This document shows, piece by piece, positions 22,620 through 31,770 of a stretch of 64,000 bases of DNA. A program made the position numbers and the translations under genes. The notes below the pieces were generated by a model. It did no database searches. It saw only the letters and a list, made by a program, of their open reading frames with translations, and was not told the DNA's origin. Source of the DNA: Dolomedes plantarius (lineage: Eukaryota; Arthropoda; Arachnida; Araneae; Dolomedidae); the NCBI GenBank assembly GCA_907164885.2, contig OU015496.1, positions 186,953,281 through 187,017,280 on the forward strand. Reading direction: 5' to 3'. Each line of letters begins with the position of its first letter. Within the stretch, counting starts at the first letter, position 1.

Positions 22620-22760
22620 ACATTTTAGTCATCATTGCTCCCTATGAGCCAGCATTGCTCCCTATGAGGGGACAGCACGGTAATGACCAAGCCTAAATAC
22701 TCGGGATTTGAACCCAAGCCCACTGCACGTGGCTAACCACTTTAAACTGTGGGCGGATAT
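22620..22760 (-). mobile_element. Truncated tRNA-derived SINE (family alpha)
   Basis: On the minus strand it reads AGTGGTTAGCCACG (A-box), then GGGCTTGGGTTCAAATCC (B-box), then CCTCATAGGGAGCAATGC. These parts match the SINEs at 50391 and 51626. The segment AGCATTGCTCCCTATGAG is partly duplicated at its 3' end, where the body stops. Confidence 0.75.
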
Positions 22761-23397
22761 TAAGACTAGGTGGTCTCGCAAGAAGAAAATAGGCAAGGGG
22801 TGCATCAGTGGTGTCCGATGTAGAATTATACCTTTATTTTCGTTCCCTCATATTTATTACCGTAAAATCTCGAGTATAATACGCACTTTTTTTCACTTTT
22901 TAGTCTGCAAAAATGAGGGTGCGTATTATACTCCTGTACAAAAAAAAGTAGTTTTAAACAATGAATAAAGGAACGTACAACAGCTATAAGATATCGTCGC
23001 AACACGGGTGCGCGCGCATCTGCGTTACTAAGTAGGTTATGAAATGTTATCTTATAAATTGCATTATTTATATATGTTTCTTAAAAATGCATACGAAACG
23101 AAAGGGAAACAGTGTAAAAATACTAAGTAGGCCTCCCGTTTACTAAGTAGGTATTTTAAACAAACGGAACTCGCAGTTCGTATCGCACGCGCGTTCGTTT
23201 AATAACAGGTCCCTTGAAATAGTGATAGTTCCCGGTTGTTGCAAGAGCAAAAACTTATTATTTTACTTATTTCCCGCAAAATTTCTTCAAGACGGTCCTA
23301 TACGGCAGCAGAGAATTATCAATTGTTAAACGTGAGACGTCAGTGAAAACGGCATGTTATGGGCAGGTGTCATCAAATAAAGATGATGATGGCGATA

Positions 23398-23727
23398 CAG
23401 TCAAACCCCGTTATAGCGAACCCGGTATATAACGAACTCACGGATATAACGAACGAAAATTTTGGTCCCGCCGTTTTCCTATTGTCCCTAATTTAATTAG
23501 TATTGTGTCAGTTTAATGTAATCGATTTTAGTCGATTTAATTCATTAAGGATCATTTTTAATATTTTATCATTTTTAATGCACCAGTATTGAATATACAT
23601 TGCGACTAGTGAGTTATACATTTTGTGAACTCTAGCATTTTTCTTAACGGTTCGGATATAGCGAACCACCGGATAAAGCGAACAAAACTTTTGGTCCCTT
23701 GGAGTTCGTTATAACGGGGTTCGACTG
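23398..23727. mobile_element. Pogo-like MITE, 330 bp
   Basis: The ends CAGTCAAACCCCGTTATAG and the inverse of AACGGGGTTCGACTG are flanked by TA (23396-23397 and 23728-23729). Subterminal repeats of the type GGATATAACGAAC are present on both sides. A left half of the same family is at 15897-16065. Confidence 0.9.
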
Positions 23728-23869
23728 TATATATTACGACAGCACCAACAATTATGACATGGACGCAACAATAGATGAGCTGTATTCTAGTGAAAGTGAT
23801 CAAGACTGATAATTTGACAATACTAGCCGCTGCGCGACCAGCATGGTCGCTTTTAGTTTTATATTTTCT

Positions 23870-24645
23870 TTTGCAAAACAACGCAACTGAAAGTAACATA
23901 TGTAAGGAATGTTACCATTACCTGTCATCACAAATATAGGTTGTAAGGGGTATTCTCTATAAGGCTGATTCTAGAACATCGTGATCAAAAAATGTGAATT
24001 TCCTTTACCCCAGAAAAGAGTTAAAGATAAGACTGAGAAACCCAACATCAATGATTTTAAAAATTACATCCCTCTTTGTATGTACTATTTTTCAAAATTA
24101 AGATATCTACACTTTATCATTACAACAAATAAGAAATTGTTGTGGAAAATTTTAAAATATAGTGTTGATTACATCACTCTCTGTATGTATTACTGTTCAC
24201 AATTCAGGTATCTACACTTAATCATATCAAATAATAAATTGTTGAGAAAATTTCTTCACTTATAAAATGGAGTAAAAATTCAGCAAGTACTGAAAAAAGT
24301 GTAGAAAATTAAATATTACTGGTTGTTTCTTGCTATGCCGGTGACGGTTAAGCCTAACCTCGCGATTATTTATGCTCTCTCTTTCACGCCTCTCTCTTAA
24401 TGAATTATTTCTTCGCTTTCATACTTGAGACTGTTCCCAATTTTCACTTGATCGTGCAGCTCGCTTTCGAACATTCCTGATTTCAGTGTGAAATTCCATG
24501 TTGACAAGCGGTTGCAAATTGCGGACGGCCGCTAATGTTTACATCTGGTAGTGGCAGCCGTTGCCATTCGGAGTGTAGAAATATCGTCGATTTTTGTGCC
24601 GCATACCTACACGTTTTATATATATATATATAGATTGTTTGTTTT
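23870..24645 (+). repeat. Repeat D, copy 1
   Basis: The block matches 29450-30775 in order: GTAACATATGTAAGGAA, then TGATTTTAAAAATTACATC, a tandem unit ending ATCTACACTT(T/A)ATCAT, then GCAGCCGTTGCCATTC and CGCATACCTACACGTTT. It lacks the two MITEs found in copy 2 and so shows the empty sites. The 94-codon ORF at 23981-24265 is produced by the tandem unit and is not a gene. Confidence 0.8.
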
Positions 24646-24861
24646 GAATTAAAAATTTAAGTTTTTTTCTAACGAATTTGGCGTTTTCGTTTCTTTTTAT
24701 TACAAATTTTGTTTCTGCTAATAAAATCTGCAATTTTTAAATAAAATATTTAACAGTTATGGGTGCTTATTATAGTCGAATTTTAATTTTTTCCGAAAAT
24801 TTCGAGCAAAATAAAGTATGAGTATTATACACGTGTGCTTATTATAGTCAAGATTTTACGG

Positions 24862-25620
24862 TATTGTTTTACTTGCGTGTGGATTCAACAGACAAATGTA
24901 CAATGGTATGTGATGTTTCATAAGTAACCTAAATGACAGAGAATAATTCTTTTTTTTTTTTCTCTTTCACAAACTGAGTTTAATTGAATACGAATCTATA
25001 CAATTGAATGCGAATCTATACAATTCATCTCACTTGAAATTTCACTAATCACCTTTATCATTGTCAGTTCTTTTTTGCTCTTAATATAAATTTTACACTA
25101 TTTCCCTTTCGTTTCGTATGCATTTTTAAGAAACAGTTGTAAATAATGCAATTTATAAGATAACATTTCATAATTTTACGCTATGTATATTTGTTGTATA
25201 CTTGTAATTTAATCCTTTTTCATGAACGCGACGTGATTTTTTTTTTTTTTTACCATTGATGTTTCGCTATACATTAAATATAGGTAAACTTTTATTTCAC
25301 CGTTCTAATTTTCTACGGTTACGATTTTTATAGCTTCTATTTATAAATTCTATTTAACGCATTTTCTTAAGCTTTGTGAGGAGCTTGATCGAAAGAATAC
25401 TTTACTATTTTCATTAAAATATTCGTACAATTTTAAAATATCATTTTCGATGAAATAATTAATTTTTCGTTTTTGTCATAGTCGAAGAAATATATTATTT
25501 ATAATAGTATTGATAATTATAATATTATGATAGAAATAATAGCGTGTTATATTTTCATTCTTTATTCCTAGCTCTTCATGTTCGCTTTCCAGTCACTCAT
25601 CCCAGCAAATTTTCTAAGTA
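24862..25620. other. No gene; AT-rich
   Basis: It contains the right arm of the inverted repeat (25083-25185) and a tandem pair of TTGAATACGAATCTATACAA-like units at about 24992-25024. Nothing else is recognised. Confidence 0.5.
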
Positions 25621-26400
25621 CAGGTAGCCCTCCTACATCACGGCATCTTACAACACGGTTTCGCTCTAACACAATTAAAAAAAATTGCGAAAACCTTTGT
25701 ACAACACTGTACTTCTATAGCACTAGATAACATGATTTGTGTCACACATTTAAAAACTAAATTACCTTAAAATAATGACGGGAAGGAGTAATGAACTATA
25801 GTGGCTTGTACATGAAAATGTATAAACAAATTATAATTTATTTATTTATAACTGTATAAAATTGCAAGAAGGCCTAAGCTTAGCCGAAAATCTTGAATCA
25901 TTTTTCCTGAATGCAGACCCTTCCGCTGAAAGAAGCCGAAAATTCAAAAGGGAGCTGCAAAATTGTCTATCTCCATACTGTGAATCTACAATGACCTTGT
26001 AAGAACAGCAAATAAACCAACATTACAGATTTTTTAAACAGGATAGAAGGTGCAAAAAAAATCTAAATGAAAAAATAGGTTCTGAAAGTGAAGGTGATAT
26101 CGTTCATTCGAAAAAACGTTCTCGTTCGATTGTACTGAGCAGTGATAAGGAAGAAATTTATTAAAGTCGCATTAAATGAAAATATTTTTTCGTTTCTTTT
26201 TGTTTTGTTTTAAGCATACATTTATATTTTTAATAAAAATTAAGTTGCTTATATGGAATTTTAAAAAAGAAATGTTTGTTTTTAATAAGTTTTCAGAACG
26301 TAACCCCCCTTTTTCGAACTGTCTCTGGGTCTCATATAACACGGTTTCACACACGGCATTTACTAGGAACCTATCTACCGTGTTATAGGAGGGGTATCTG
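25621..26400 (+). mobile_element. Tigger-family element, internally deleted, 780 bp
   Basis: The left end CAGGTAGCCCTCCTACATC and the inverse right end CAGATACCCCTCCTATAAC share the pattern CAG-TA-CCCTCCTA-A-CACGG. They are flanked by TA at 25619-25620 and 26401-26402. The interior still encodes the tail of a Tigger transposase (25850-26050), confirming the family. Confidence 0.88.
25850..26050 (+). pseudogene. C-terminal tail of a Tigger (pogo) transposase
   Basis: The frame ending at TAA 26000-26002 reads EGLSLAENLESFFLNADPS, then ERSRKFKRELQNCLSPY. This is the helix-rich C-terminal segment of Tigger/TIGD-type proteins, in which a D-P-x-x-E-R motif is typical. In the next frame NKPTLQIF followed by FKQD matches the family's terminal T-x-L-x-x-F-F-K. 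The DDE core and the CENP-B-like DNA-binding part are missing. The fragment is below usual ORF cut-offs, and its relation to TIGD proteins is from family knowledge, not a search. Confidence 0.75.
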
Positions 26401-27039
26401 TATATGCCTCTCACACACCTCTACCAAGGATGAAGCTTCTTAGGAAAGGTAAGGCAAACAGCGACCGAGCTGCATAAGAATGGTGAGTAAATGAGTCCAA
26501 GAGATAGTTCTCCAGTAATGAACAGCGAAGTTCAGAGATCGAAGACAGTTAATGGAATGAAGTTGAACGCCGTAGAGCTGGGGGAGAACTGAACATTTGA
26601 ATTTAGAGGCTGTTCAAGTATTACTCCGCATTCAACAGGGAGAGGGAGGGTTCAAGCTTTTCTTACTCTTGCTGACAAGGAGAAGGAGATATCGGAACAA
26701 TGTTTACTTAAGACAGAAAATATGCACGCAAGGGAGTGCGCTGCGATGGACTCCTGACTACAACCCTGTGGGGAAGGAGGAAGGGGGGGGGGTCTAAAAT
26801 GACTAAAAATGTGCTTATGTAATACTTGAACTGTCCCTAAGTTGGGTTAGTACAACCGTTGATAAGTATGGTATGTAGGGACTTTTGTGTATGAATTACT
26901 TATTTTAAAGTTAGGCTTCATTTAGTGGCGTAGCTAAAAATTTTTTTTTTTGCAGTGGTTATCTTGATATTTCCTCAGTTGGTTCGGATGACCAAGGTGA
27001 AAGAGAGATAATGATTTTCTGGGTTCGTAATCGTTACCA
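26401..27039. other. No gene recognised
   Basis: It includes short purine-rich runs (10-bp G-run at about 26785) and, at about 26925, TAGTGGCGTAGCTA, the left end of a hAT MITE of the CAGTGGCGTAG type without a partner. Confidence 0.45.
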
Positions 27040-28040
27040 ATCCAGTAGGATTCTGTTGTTGTTGCACATCCCCAAAGACTAGCAGGGCTATATCAGGTCC
27101 ATGACATTGTACACCCTAAGGAAATCCAGAACCATCAGTGGACTGGCTGCTAGATCCCGCATGAAGAGCCCCAGGCAAGCAAGAATATGTTCACGGGAAG
27201 CCTGCTCAGTAGATCACTTGGAGCAGACCTCAAAACACTTATAACCCTCAGAATATCTCGTATCTTAGATGCCCGTTGAACAAGCGAGTAAGGATGGTTT
27301 GATCTTGCCTGTTACAACTACGTGCCACAGAGAGCTACCCGGTCGATTACTCAGATACCATTGATGCGCCGGTGGAACGAGCCAAGTGGTTTAATTTTGG
27401 CGTTTAGTTCTGGAAAAAAGCTTCATTTAGGTGAGAGGTGCAGAAGGCACCGAAGCTTCACATGCACCCGCTTTCGCCAGAGAGTCTGCGATCTCAGCAT
27501 GAGAAGGAATCCACTGAAGGTGGATCCGATGAGACAAGGATAGACTTTTCAGATTTTTAATAATAGTCACTCCTATATTATCCCTTACTCTATGCCAACT
27601 GGCCAAGTGTTGGATAGAACTTCTGCTATTCGACAGGATCCAGATATCATTTCTTTGAGTGAGTGACGCAATGAAATCAAGGCCTTCGTTTATGGCTATT
27701 AGTTCACTACGAAAAACAGAGCAGAAGTCGGGATTCCTCTTCTGAATCTTTATCTCTTGATTTTGTGATTTGATGTAAATTCCACTGCCAGTAGAATCTT
27801 TATCATTCCTACTACCGTCCGTATACACCCGAACAGAGTTCTCTGGAATACTATTAATTCTTTTGAGTGCCGGTTGCCTCATATATATATATATATAGGA
27901 AGAACTTTTTGCTTGTTCAATTGAACAGGAAGGTCAGTATGGAAAAAGTCCCGAAGGATCGATACACAGAGTAGGATTCTTAGGGAGTCTGGTAAAAATT
28001 TCTCCTGATCTCGACACCTAGGATAGCCCATCTCTAGTTA
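27040..28040 (-). mobile_element. 3' part of a LINE (Jockey/R1-like group)
   Basis: The minus strand holds the RNase H domain and the C-terminal segment of a LINE ORF2 (27088-27882), followed by a short 3' tail to about 27040. Upstream on the minus strand (27886-28040) short matches in changing frames suggest the end of the reverse transcriptase region, interrupted by a (TA)n tract at 27883-27896. The 5' part is absent. Confidence 0.75.
27088..27882 (-). pseudogene. LINE ORF2 fragment: RNase H and C-terminal zinc-knuckle region
   Basis: The frame 27882-27427 (151 codons) carries RNase H signatures: the first Asp in VRVYTDGSRND, the Glu in FRSELIAINEGLDF, and ILSNSRSSIQHL where the catalytic Asp is replaced by Asn. 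The last Asp region reads QWIPSHAEIADSLAKAG, which is shorter than the usual G-N-E-x-A-D form and so carries a small deletion. After the stop and a frame change, the tail reads GYKCFEVCSK, then EQASREHILACLGL, then SPLMVLDFLRVYNVMDLI and TAG at 27090-27088, a typical end for this LINE group. It degrades RNA in RNA-DNA hybrids in living relatives; this copy is dead. Confidence 0.88.
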
Positions 28041-28810
28041 TTTTGAATATATCCTCTAACTACTACTATATAAATATCTTGTTTTTTGATTTTCACACCG
28101 AAGTCACGAGGCGATTAGCTAGGTTTAGAAAGAAAGATACTTTATAGGCTCAACACTTTATCTTGATTATTCCGTTTCAGTTATGTTTCTGCGTGACCTA
28201 GAAACTCAAGAGACAGCTAGCTATTTTGACTCACCAGACAGTGATTAAAAATTTATTTTTAGCCTTTTTCGCCGTTGCTGTTAGTGCAAAATACTTTGTA
28301 ATAAAAGTTTCTTTTAGAAATGGCTCGATGCAGACGCGTGATACAATAGTCGTTAATGGGAATAAACTACTCTCGTAATTGCATATGAAATAAATTTTTT
28401 CGTTTGCATAGGTATAAACTGCAAAAAAACAGTTTATTTCAGGAGATTTTGTCTACGCGCCAGTAAACTTTACTGATTCGTCTTCCTGCAGAGCATGAGA
28501 AAAAATAGCACACGTTCTGGAGGAAGTTATGATTATCCTTATCTAGTAGTTTGAAACATAAAAATAAATAAATAAAAACCTGCTATCTCTCGATTATGTG
28601 TGTTAATTGATGCACGGGTGGGTTCTGAAAATTGAAATATCCCAAGAGAGACCTCTATAACGTAAAAAATGGACTTTCAAGAGGCTTTAAATAATTTACA
28701 TATGATAATATAAATGGGCCTGGTTAGAATTAAAAAATGAGAATTTTAGTTTATCTGTTTTAAAGAGTTTATATTTCTTTCTTTACAGCCGTTGATATTC
28801 TACTGGTGTA
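28041..28810. other. No gene recognised
   Basis: AT-rich, with only short ORFs and no recognised repeat. Confidence 0.5.
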
Positions 28811-29390
28811 CAGTAAAACCTCGTTTATCAGGACTAACTGGGACCATAGGCAATCCGGAAAATCGAAAATCCGAATAATCCGAGTAAAATGAGTAATAAG
28901 TAAAACAAAATACTTAACCAATCAGACTTACCGTTTATTACGATAAAAAAACTATATTTTGTAACAAAATTACATAGCAAGACATTAAATAATTACAAGA
29001 TAAAAAGAACTTTTTATATACCATGTTTTTAAATTTTCTGTTGAATCATATAAACTTGACAATTCTATGTATTAATAAATACTTTTTAAGATTTTTTTGA
29101 TGAATTATCCCATCAACTTGAAAGAAAATGAAGTTAATTGGAAGTTGCGTTTAACTTTTCGTTCCCGTTCCGGTCGATAGATGGCTGCACCTGTCTACAA
29201 AACAAAATTAACTGAAAATAATAAAAACATGGTAAAAATCTGCTTAAAGATGGCTAAAAGTATTTAAAAAATGCATTGTCATCGTGTTCTGAGCCATTCT
29301 AAAAGTTTCAAATGTCTAGCTAGTCGGGAAGTTAGTTAAAAATCGATTGCAAGATTTGTACTGGACAAACGAACAAACAAGAAAGCAAAT
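28811..29390 (+). repeat. Repeat F, copy 1 (Tigger-like left end)
   Basis: It starts after TA with CAGTAAAACCTCGTTTATC, a Tigger/pogo-type terminus. From about 28970 it matches, inverted, the region 47645-49075, which carries a solo LTR in the middle. The place corresponding to that LTR is at about 29190-29196 (GGCTGCACCTGTCTAC) and is empty here. Confidence 0.75.
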
Positions 29391-29525
29391 TAATAAAAAC
29401 ATGGAAAAAAATATAAAAATTACTTTTATTAAGTTTTATATTTTCATTTTCAAAACAACTCAACTGAGAGTAACATATGTAAGGAACGTTACCATTACCT
29501 GTCTTCATAAATATACGTTGTTAAG

Positions 29526-29757
29526 CAGGGCCCGACTTAGCCTAATTGGGGCAAAAACTTCTTCGGGGGCCCCCCCTCTGCTTCACTACTTCAGTAATGA
29601 AGAACCAGACTTTATGGAGTTATTTAAATTTTTCACCTCATTATAGATATATAACAAGAAAACTGACAAGAACCTAAAATAGCTTGATTTAGGGGCCCCC
29701 TCTGAAGTGGGGGCCCAGGGCAACTGCCCCGTATGCCCCTGCCTTAGTCAGGCCCTG
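29526..29757. mobile_element. hAT MITE, 232 bp
   Basis: The ends CAGGGCCCGACTTAGCC and GTCAGGCCCTG are of the hAT CAGGGCC type. They are flanked by TTGTTAAG and ATGTTAAG (7 of 8 identical). Repeat D copy 1 has no insertion at this place, near 23940. Confidence 0.88.
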
Positions 29758-29879
29758 ATGTTAAGGGGTAGTGGGAGCTCAGTCAAAATTTTGTAATAAT
29801 TGCTAAATTCACTATAAGGCTGATTCTAAAACATCGCGATTAAAAAATGTGAATTTCCATTACTTCAGAACGGAGTCAA

Positions 29880-30190
29880 AGATAAGACTGAGAAACCCAA
29901 CACAAATGATTTTAAAAATTACATCCCTCTCTGTATGTACAATTTTTCAAAAAATAATGTATCTACACTTTATCATTACATCAAGTAACAAATTGTTGGG
30001 GAAAATTTTTTTCATTTAAAAAATGGAGTAAAAATTCAGCTACTAGAATATAGTGTGGATTACATCTCTCTGTGTGTACTATTGTTCAAATTCAGAAATC
30101 TCCACTTAATCATATCAAATAAATTGTTGGGAAAATTTCTTCACTTATAAAATGGAGTAAAAATTCGGCAAGTACTAAAATATAGTGTGG
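29880..30190 (+). repeat. Tandem duplication, unit of about 120-140 bp
   Basis: The unit runs from TTACATCC(CTCTCTGT)ATGTA through ATCTACACTT and AAATTGTTGGG to AAAATGGAGTAAAAATTC. It is present about two and a half times. Copy 1 of repeat D has the same duplication in a different state. Confidence 0.75.
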
Positions 30191-30512
30191 ATTACAACTA
30201 TGATATTCATAAAACTTCTGAAATACTCAACTGTGTATATCAAGAAGTAGGAGATACTACAGAGACAGAATTAAAAGAACGGACTCTAGATAAACCTACA
30301 TACAACTGTCCATGACTAAACACTGGATTTGATGTGTCTGGACATATTTTGCCAAACCATCAGCGGTTGTAACAAATATCGCCACTGCATACACACACGG
30401 TTTTAAATTGCGGACGGCTGCTAATGTTTACATCCGGCAGTTGCAGCCGTTGCCATTCTGAGTGTAGAAATATCGTCGATTTTTGTGCCGCATACCTACA
30501 CGTTTCATATAT

Positions 30513-30758
30513 CGCTCACTCCTTTCAACAACGTCATATCTCAAAAAACAAGATTTTTCAGGATTGTGATTTGAAAGTTTCAAATCGCATTGAAATGTAT
30601 TGAAAATAAGTTTTAATTCTGCCCTCTAGCGGCTAAATATTGAGCGGTGAGATGTGACGATTTTGCAGGGATATACTACTCTTTCAGGGCATTCTGAAAA
30701 CAAGCATAACTAAAAATCGCCGATTTTTGAGATATGACGTTGTTGAAAGGAGTGAGCG
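30513..30758. mobile_element. MITE with 35-bp identical inverted ends
   Basis: CGCTCACTCCTTTCAACAAC and its exact inverse, extending to 35 bp (up to ATCTCAAAAA), bound a 246-bp element. The flanks are AT repeats, so the target duplication (probably TA) cannot be counted. Repeat D copy 1 shows the empty site at about 24612-24632. The superfamily is uncertain. Confidence 0.88.
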
Positions 30759-30800
30759 ATATATAGATAATATTTAAATATAAAATTTTAGTCTCACTTT

Positions 30801-31194
30801 GACAAAAACAAGTGCTGCTGGTAAGCAAGACTTTTTTCGTTGTTATTATGCAAAGTAAACATTTACCCCAAATCTACAGTTCATAGATTTTTAAAATAAT
30901 TTTGTCAAAATTTGTTTCTTTTTTCTATTTATTAACATTTTACAAATTAAAAAAAAAATTTTTTTTTTGCTACTATCAAACAATTTTCTTCCAAAAATTT
31001 TCTTCCAAACAATTTTACTACCAAACAATTTTTCTAAGCATTAATCCGAAATCTCCCGATTAATAAAACAAAATTCTTTTCAGTGATTTAAGGGGTAGAG
31101 TGATTTTTTTTTTTATTTAAAGAAAGTGGGACACAGTCTAAAAAAAGTTCACGCACCTTTGATTTCGGCCGCCGACGAATAATCGAGATTTTAG
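30801..31194. other. No gene recognised
   Basis: AT-rich, with short near-tandem CAAACAATTTT motifs at about 30978-31030. Confidence 0.5.
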
Positions 31195-31347
31195 CAGTAG
31201 CGGATAAAGTACATAGAGGGCCCCAAACCCAACGTAGTTTTAAGGCCCCCCTCACCCCTTCCCCCAAGAATGTATCCCTTTTTGAAGCTGCTAATTTTCG
31301 GAGGCCCCAAGCGCGTGCTTCTTACCCTGTGCTATGATCCGCCACTG
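31195..31347. mobile_element. hAT MITE, 153 bp
   Basis: The ends CAGTAGCGGATAAAG and ATGATCCGCCACTG are imperfect inverted repeats, and the flanks GATTTTAG and CATTTTAC match at 6 of 8. GGCCCC blocks lie inside. No coding capacity. Confidence 0.75.
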
Positions 31348-31614
31348 CATTTTACCATAAGACCATAAGAAAATCGGTCTAACTGCACTTCCTGTGACAA
31401 GCCCTCTAGTGCAGGCTTTCAGAGAGTAAGCAGCGGGGAACCATGATTAGTCAGAAAGTGGAGAAAAGTGATTGGTGCGCTCAGGATCCGTGAGTTCGAA
31501 GTAGGGAAAGTGAGCAAGCAACTTGCATGGACAGTAAGTAGTTTGGTTGGTTTACGATCGATGCAAAGCTGTGCTAAAAGTAGAGTAGGAAGTTTAGGGA
31601 CAGCAGTACATATT
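31348..31614. other. No gene recognised
   Basis: A plus-strand ORF at 31468-31809 (113 codons) runs from here into the next MITE. Its second half is MITE sequence and no domain is visible, so I do not call it a gene. Confidence 0.5.
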
Positions 31615-31770
31615 CAGTGGCGTAGCGAGGGGGGTGCAAGGGGGTCTATCATGCCCCGGGCGCCACTCGCAGAGGGGCGCCAAGACAAACAAGATTTTCC
31701 GGAAAATTTCACTCGGGGGCGCCAAAAAAGTACTGTACCTCGGGCGCCAGTTATGCTCGCTACGCCACTG
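31615..31770. mobile_element. hAT MITE of the CAGTGGCGTAGCGAG type, 156 bp
   Basis: CAGTGGCGTAGCGAGGG and the inverse CTCGCTACGCCACTG are near-identical ends. The flanks TACATATT and TACGTATT match at 7 of 8. The interior has repeated GGGCGCCA motifs. This is one of the commonest MITE types in invertebrate genomes. Confidence 0.92.

Larger units (their letters stand above)
22860..24861. mobile_element. Pogo/Tigger-like element, 2.0 kb, non-coding
   Basis: The left end CCGTAAAATCTCGAGTATAA and the inverse right end (CCGTAAAATCTTGACTATAA) are flanked by TA at 22858-22859 and 24862-24863. The GTATTATAC-rich subterminal motifs occur at both ends. No transposase could be recognised. A second MITE of different family lies inside at 23398-23727. 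Confidence 0.75.
23030..25185. repeat. Inverted repeat arms crossing the right end of the pogo-like element
   Basis: The segment 23030-23130 (with TTATGAAATGTTATCTTAT and AAATGCATACGAAACG) recurs inverted at about 25083-25185. One arm lies inside the element at 22860-24861 and the other 220 bp outside it. An older, larger element or an inversion would explain this. Confidence 0.7.
29391..30800 (+). repeat. Repeat D, copy 2, with two MITE insertions
   Basis: It matches repeat D copy 1 (23870-24645) but contains the hAT MITE at 29526-29757 and the MITE at 30513-30758. Its tandem segment (29880-30190) is also longer than in copy 1. Confidence 0.8.

Noticed and set aside
23981..24265. 94-codon ORF with an internal protein repeat (RYLHFII/RYLHLII)
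   Set aside because: It is a by-product of the tandem unit in repeat D; the second copy of repeat D breaks the frame.
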